A stretch of 64,000 nucleotides of DNA. Source: Streptomyces katrae. Its GTDB lineage: Bacteria > Actinomycetota > Actinomycetes > Streptomycetales > Streptomycetaceae. Below are positions 61,157 through 64,000 of this stretch, piece by piece (position 1 is the stretch's first letter; each line of letters starts with the position of its first letter). The notes under the pieces were generated by a model. The model did not search any database, was not told the origin of the DNA, and was given only the letters and a program-made list of their open reading frames with translations. The stretch covers positions 372,001 to 436,000 of the forward strand of contig NZ_JNZY01000001.1 of the NCBI RefSeq assembly GCF_000717655.1, written 5' to 3'. The position numbers and the translations under genes were made by a program.

Positions 61157-61717
61157 TCAGGCCGCCAGGCCCGCCTCGGCCGCCGCGTACGTGACGCCGT
61201 GGTCCGCGAGGACCTCTGCGGCCGTGCCCGGGCGGGAGAGCAGCGCGAGCAGCAGGTGCAGGGTGGCGATGTGGCGGTCGTGGCGGCCGAGCGCGATGCG
61301 CAGGGACTTCTCCAGGATCTTCTTCGTGCCCCGGGCGAAGGGGACGTGCCGGCTCACCGGCTCGTGGCGGCCCAGCGCCGAGCGGAGCGAGGAGCCCAGG
61401 GTCCGCCGCCGCGGGGCCGCGGCGGCCAGTACGCCCTCGCCGTGGGCCTCCTCGACCCGGGAGACGATCGCGGTCAGGTCGATGCCGAGCCCGGCGAGGG
61501 CCTCCTCGTCCGCCCGGGACATGCCGCCGCGGCGGCGGGCCGCGGCGAGGTCCGACGCCATCGCGGCGCGGTCCACGCCCAGCGGGTCCAGCACACCCCG
61601 GCCCAGCAGGGCGAGCAGCAGGTGCTCCTCGGTGACGGTGACTGCCCCCGCCTGCCGGGCCTCGGCCACGGCGCCCACCACGGAGTCCCGGGCGTCCTGC
61701 GTGAAGCGTTCGAACAT
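61157..61717 (-). CDS. Clp N-domain protein lacking an ATPase module
   Basis: The 186-residue protein consists of two Clp_N repeats (FTQDARDSVVGAVAEARQAGAVTVTEEHLLLALL at about 4-37; FARGTKKILEKSLRIALGRHDRHIATLHLLLALL at about 127-160) and has no AAA+ domain. In ClpC/ClpA these repeats bind adaptors and substrates; a free version could be an adaptor or a sensor of unfolded protein. Its ATG overlaps the stop of the upstream HTH gene (TGATG), so it is coupled to that regulator. Confidence 0.85.
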   Translation of the reverse strand: MFERFTQDARDSVVGAVAEARQAGAVTVTEEHLLLALLGRGVLDPLGVDRAAMASDLAAARRRGGMSRADEEALAGLGIDLTAIVSRVEEAHGEGVLAAAAPRRRTLGSSLRSALGRHEPVSRHVPFARGTKKILEKSLRIALGRHDRHIATLHLLLALLSRPGTAAEVLADHGVTYAAAEAGLAA

Positions 61718-61926
61718 CAGACCCTCCCGTGCTTCTTGTGCACGGCCTGCCGGCTCACGCCCAGCTCGGCCGCGATCTCCTGCCAGGACCACCCCTGCGC
61801 ACGGGCGCTGCGTACCTGGACGGCCTCCAGCTGCTCCAGCAGCCTGCGGAGCGCGGCCACGGCACGCAGACCCACGCGCGGGTCGCGGTCCCCGGCCCGC
61901 TCGGCGAGATCGGTCGCTTCTGTCAT
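61717..61926 (-). CDS. Small helix-turn-helix regulator coupled to the Clp-N gene
   Basis: The 69-residue protein (ATG 61926; 61935 is an alternative) ends in a sigma-4-like helix-turn-helix, GWSWQEIAAELGVSRQAVHKKHGR. The N-terminal half (RVGLRAVAALRRLLEQLEAVQVR) looks like a dimerising helix. It is coupled to the Clp_N gene. Two palindromes GTCAA-N6-TTGAC lie directly upstream, one overlapping the start, implying autoregulation. Confidence 0.82.
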   Translation of the reverse strand: MTEATDLAERAGDRDPRVGLRAVAALRRLLEQLEAVQVRSARAQGWSWQEIAAELGVSRQAVHKKHGRV

Positions 61927-61976
61927 GCCTGTCAATGTAAGTTGACAGGCATGCCGACGTCAACCGTTGTTGACGT
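61924..61976. promoter_or_regulatory. Tandem palindromic operators of the HTH/Clp-N operon
   Basis: Palindrome 1 (61924-61953) has perfect 12-base arms CATGCCTGTCAA around TGTAAG. Palindrome 2 (61957-61976) is ACGTCAA-CCGTTG-TTGACGT. Both share GTCAA-N6-TTGAC, with centres 28 bases apart. Confidence 0.85.
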
Positions 61977-61984
61977 ACCGGCGC

Positions 61985-62947
61985 CTACACCGTCAGGACG
62001 ATCTTTCCGAACAGGTCGCCGGCCTCCAGCTTCTCGAAGCCCTCCCGCGCCCGGTCGAGCGGCAGGACCTCGTCGATCACCGGACGCACCCCGGTCGCCG
62101 CGCAGAAGGCGAGGAGGTCCTCCAGTTCGTCCTTCGACCCCATCGTCGAGCCGACGACCTTGAGCTCCAGGAAGAAGATCCGGGTCAGCTCGGCGTGCGG
62201 CGGGCGGTCCCCGCTCGTGGCGCCCGAGATCACCAGGGTGCCGCCCGGGCGCAGCGACTTGACCGAGTGCGACCAGGTGGCCGCGCCGACGGTCTCGATC
62301 ACCGCGTCCACCCGCTGCGGCAGCCGCGCCCCCGGCTCGTACGCCTCCACCGCGCCGAGCTCCACCGCCCGCTTGCGCTTGGCCTCGTCCCGGCTGGTGG
62401 CGAAGACCCGCAGCCCGGCCGCCCTGCCGAGGACGATCGCGGCCGTTGCGACTCCGCCGCCCGCGCCCTGCACCAGTACCGAGTCGCCGGGGCGCACGCC
62501 CGCGTTCGTGAACAGCATCCGGTACGCCGTCAGCCACGCCGTCGGCAGGCACGCGGCCTCCTCGAACGACAGCTCGGCGGGCTTGCGCAGCACGTTCCAG
62601 GCGGGGACGGTCACCTGCTCCGCGAACGTGCCCTGGTAGCGCTCGGTCAGGATCGAGCGCGGCTCGTCGGGGCCGACCCCGTGGCCGGTCTGGCCGATCA
62701 CGGAGTGCAGGACGACCTCGTTGCCGTCCTGGTCGATGCCGGCGGCGTCGCAGCCGAGGATCATCGGGAGTTTGTCCTCGCCGAGGCCCACCCCGCGCAG
62801 CGACCACAGGTCGTGGTGGTTGAGGGAGGCGGCCTTGACGTTCACGGTCACCCAGCCGGGGCGCGCCTCGGGAGCCGGGCGCTCGCCCAGCACAAGGCCG
62901 CTCAGCGGCTGGTCACGGTCGATTCGGGCGGCGTAGGCAGCGAACAT
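61985..62947 (-). CDS. MDR-superfamily zinc-type alcohol dehydrogenase/quinone oxidoreductase
   Basis: This 320-residue medium-chain reductase has a GroES-like N-terminal domain (SLNHHDLWSLRG, LGCDAAGID) and an NAD(P)-binding Rossmann motif VLVQGAGGGVATAAI. The structural-zinc cysteine cluster is absent, which fits quinone/enoyl reductase types. Substrate unknown. It ends nine bases before the operators of the HTH/Clp-N operon, with no hairpin between, so readthrough into that operon is possible. Confidence 0.88.
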   Translation of the reverse strand: MFAAYAARIDRDQPLSGLVLGERPAPEARPGWVTVNVKAASLNHHDLWSLRGVGLGEDKLPMILGCDAAGIDQDGNEVVLHSVIGQTGHGVGPDEPRSILTERYQGTFAEQVTVPAWNVLRKPAELSFEEAACLPTAWLTAYRMLFTNAGVRPGDSVLVQGAGGGVATAAIVLGRAAGLRVFATSRDEAKRKRAVELGAVEAYEPGARLPQRVDAVIETVGAATWSHSVKSLRPGGTLVISGATSGDRPPHAELTRIFFLELKVVGSTMGSKDELEDLLAFCAATGVRPVIDEVLPLDRAREGFEKLEAGDLFGKIVLTV

Positions 62948-63213
62948 GCCGCGACGCTACCGCTCGGTAGCGCGGCGGACCAGCCCTGTCGGGGCTCTGT
63001 GGGTGAGGCCTTCGTCGCACGACCGCCCGTACGGCCGGTGGCCGTCGGCGGGAACCGGACGGGCGGTGTTCTGCGTCCGTACTGGGGCTCGCGCGGAGGT
63101 GTGGCCGAGGCCGAGCGGAATTGTTCGTTGCGCGCTCAACTAAGCGCGCCACGTGCGGTCTTGTGAGGTCGGAAGGGGGAAGCGGAACGTCAGGATCAAG
63201 CCTCGAGGGGCGG
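62948..63213. other. Gene-free stretch upstream of the MDR gene
   Basis: I find no convincing coding frame here. It should hold the promoter of the minus-strand MDR gene; an inverted repeat-like GCGCGCTCAACTAAGCGCGC lies near 63132-63151. No other structure is supported. Confidence 0.4.
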
Positions 63214-63400
63214 TAATATTCACGCCATGCCGCCCGGCTCGTCATGAGCCTGCCACCTTGTGGCGCATTCTCATTGACGAAGCGTCAGCTTCGTCGAGGC
63301 GCTGAGGCGGAGCATCCCCTCCCGGTTCGGGGGCGGGGAGGGTGTGTCCAACAGAAGAGGGGCCCGGCCGGATGTTCATCCGGCCGGGCCCCTCTTCTGT
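63214..63400 (+). ncRNA. Candidate plus-strand small RNA
   Basis: A striking TAATAT (63214-63219) in a very GC-rich setting is followed by about 180 bases with no protein signature but several hairpins: GACGAAGC-GTCA-GCTTCGTC (63276-63295) and CCCTCCC/GGGAGGG around 63318-63342. It ends in the 23-bp terminator hairpin. No plus-strand gene exists between 62948 and this terminator. The -35 is weak and transcription is unproven. Confidence 0.35.
63351..63400. terminator. Very strong bidirectional terminator
   Basis: A 23-bp perfect stem (ACAGAAGAGGGGCCCGGCCG at its base) with a four-base GTTC loop. It lies 16 bases after the malic enzyme stop and would terminate transcription from either side. 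Confidence 0.92.
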
Positions 63401-63415
63401 GCTGCTGTCGTCGGG

Positions 63416-64000
63416 TCAGACCAGACGGGCCACGCCGTCGGCCTTGGCCGCCGCGGCGACCGCGGCCGCGACGGCCTCGGCGACGCGCGCGTCGAACGGC
63501 GAGGGGATCACGTAGTCGGCGGCGAGCTCGTCACCCACGACGCCGGCGATGGCGTCGGCGGCGGCGATCTTCATGCCCTCGGTGATCCGGCTGGCGCGGA
63601 CCTTCAGGGCACCCGCGAAGATGCCCGGGAACGCCAGCACGTTGTTGATCTGGTTCGGGAAGTCCGAGCGGCCCGTGGCCACGACCGCCGCGTACTTGTG
63701 CGCGACGTCCGGGTGGACCTCCGGGTTCGGGTTGGCCATGGCGAAGACGAAGGCGTCCTTCGCCATCGAGGCCACCGCCTCCTCGGGCACCGTGCCGCCG
63801 GAGACGCCGATGAACACGTCCGCGCCGTTCAGGGCCGCTTCCAGGGAGCCCGTCTGGCCGGTCTTGTTCGTCAGGCCCGCGATCTCCGCCTTGACGTCCG
63901 TCAGGTCGGAGCGGTCCGCGGAGACGACGCCCTTGCGGTCGGTGACGCAGACGTCGCCGATGCCCGCGTCCACGAGGATCTTGGCGATGGCGATGCCCGC
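63416..64000 (-). CDS. NAD(P)-dependent malic enzyme, C-terminal part (cut by window edge)
   Basis: The 194 residues visible are the C-terminal NAD-binding half of a bacterial-type malic enzyme, which decarboxylates malate to pyruvate. Signatures are DVCVTDRKGVV, ADVFIGVSGGTVPEEAVASM, FAMANPNPEVHPDVAH and GRSDFPNQINNVLAFPGIFAGAL. The frame runs through the window end at 64000, so the N-terminal half and start lie outside. The S. coelicolor neighbourhood also contains a malate oxidoreductase gene (SCO5261). It ends at the 23-bp terminator. Confidence 0.93.
   Translation of the reverse strand, partial: AGIAIAKILVDAGIGDVCVTDRKGVVSADRSDLTDVKAEIAGLTNKTGQTGSLEAALNGADVFIGVSGGTVPEEAVASMAKDAFVFAMANPNPEVHPDVAHKYAAVVATGRSDFPNQINNVLAFPGIFAGALKVRASRITEGMKIAAADAIAGVVGDELAADYVIPSPFDARVAEAVAAAVAAAAKADGVARLV

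Noticed and set aside
63244..63585. Plus-strand small open frame of 113 codons
   Set aside because: It runs through the 23-bp terminator hairpin into the malic enzyme antisense and has no family similarity; a non-coding RNA explains the region better.
1..64000. CRISPR arrays, insertion sequences, rRNA genes
   Set aside because: No regularly spaced repeats, transposase motifs or rRNA sequence were seen anywhere in the window.

Overview
The window is a 64 kb piece of a high-GC actinobacterial chromosome, almost certainly a Streptomyces. This rests on the codon and GC bias, frequent GTG starts, and a gene order I recognise from the S. coelicolor sigR/nrdAB/das/wblE/sigH neighbourhood (SCO52xx). 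It is a core-chromosome region. I see no insertion sequence, prophage, CRISPR array or integrase.

Layout. 1-5.7 kb: moaE, a Lon/PDZ-type membrane protease, a PPA1309-family gene and a large UPF0182 membrane protein. 5.7-8.1 kb: two identical initiator tRNA-Met genes bracketing a Sel1/TPR-repeat gene. 8.1-12.6 kb: a divergent Fur/PerR-type regulator and catalase, a CBS-pair protein, a HisN-type phosphatase, a TetR regulator and an SMR transporter. 12.7-17.4 kb: rsgA, aroA, an M50-like protease, a SRAP/YedK-type protein and an alpha/beta hydrolase. 17.4-22.8 kb: sigR-rsrA with a visible autoregulatory promoter, two HD-domain membrane proteins and a TPR protein. 22.9-30.9 kb: def, a GlxA-like regulator, DUF3703, then the class I ribonucleotide reductase operon nrdA-nrdB-nrdS behind a cobalamin riboswitch and a probable NrdR box. 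30.9-40.3 kb: cstA-ybdD-like pair, dasR, the dasABC chito-oligosaccharide importer, an intracellular GH3 N-acetylhexosaminidase and nagB, with several DasR-type (dre) sites. 40.4-47.7 kb: SDR/TetR pair, a probable DasR-linked sRNA (scr5239-like), a PdtaS-type kinase, wblE, a lipid kinase, and sigH with its antagonist. 47.7-53.3 kb: UBP zinc finger, CPA1 antiporter, PLP enzyme, amidase, and an hmp/nsrR nitric-oxide module with two recognisable NsrR operators. 53.5-56.1 kb: a family 2B encapsulin shell gene with an inserted cyclic-nucleotide-binding domain followed by a polyprenyl diphosphate synthase, a putative terpenoid-precursor nanocompartment. 56.2-64 kb: GNAT, zinc-ribbon, snapalysin/LysR pair, DUF4097-PadR operon, a Clp-N/small-HTH operon with tandem palindromic operators, an MDR oxidoreductase, a candidate sRNA locus and the 3' part of a malic enzyme gene.

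How it fits together. Several stress and nutrient circuits lie side by side: peroxide (Fur-type/catalase), disulfide stress (SigR/RsrA), osmotic/general stress (SigH), nitric oxide (NsrR/Hmp), B12-dependent switching of ribonucleotide reductases, and aminosugar sensing (DasR), whose sites reach from the transporter to nagB and probably to the sRNA. The most novel-looking units are the encapsulin/prenyl synthase pair, the HTH/Clp-N pair with repeated GTCAA-N6-TTGAC operators, and the unassigned plus-strand transcript locus near 63.2-63.4 kb.
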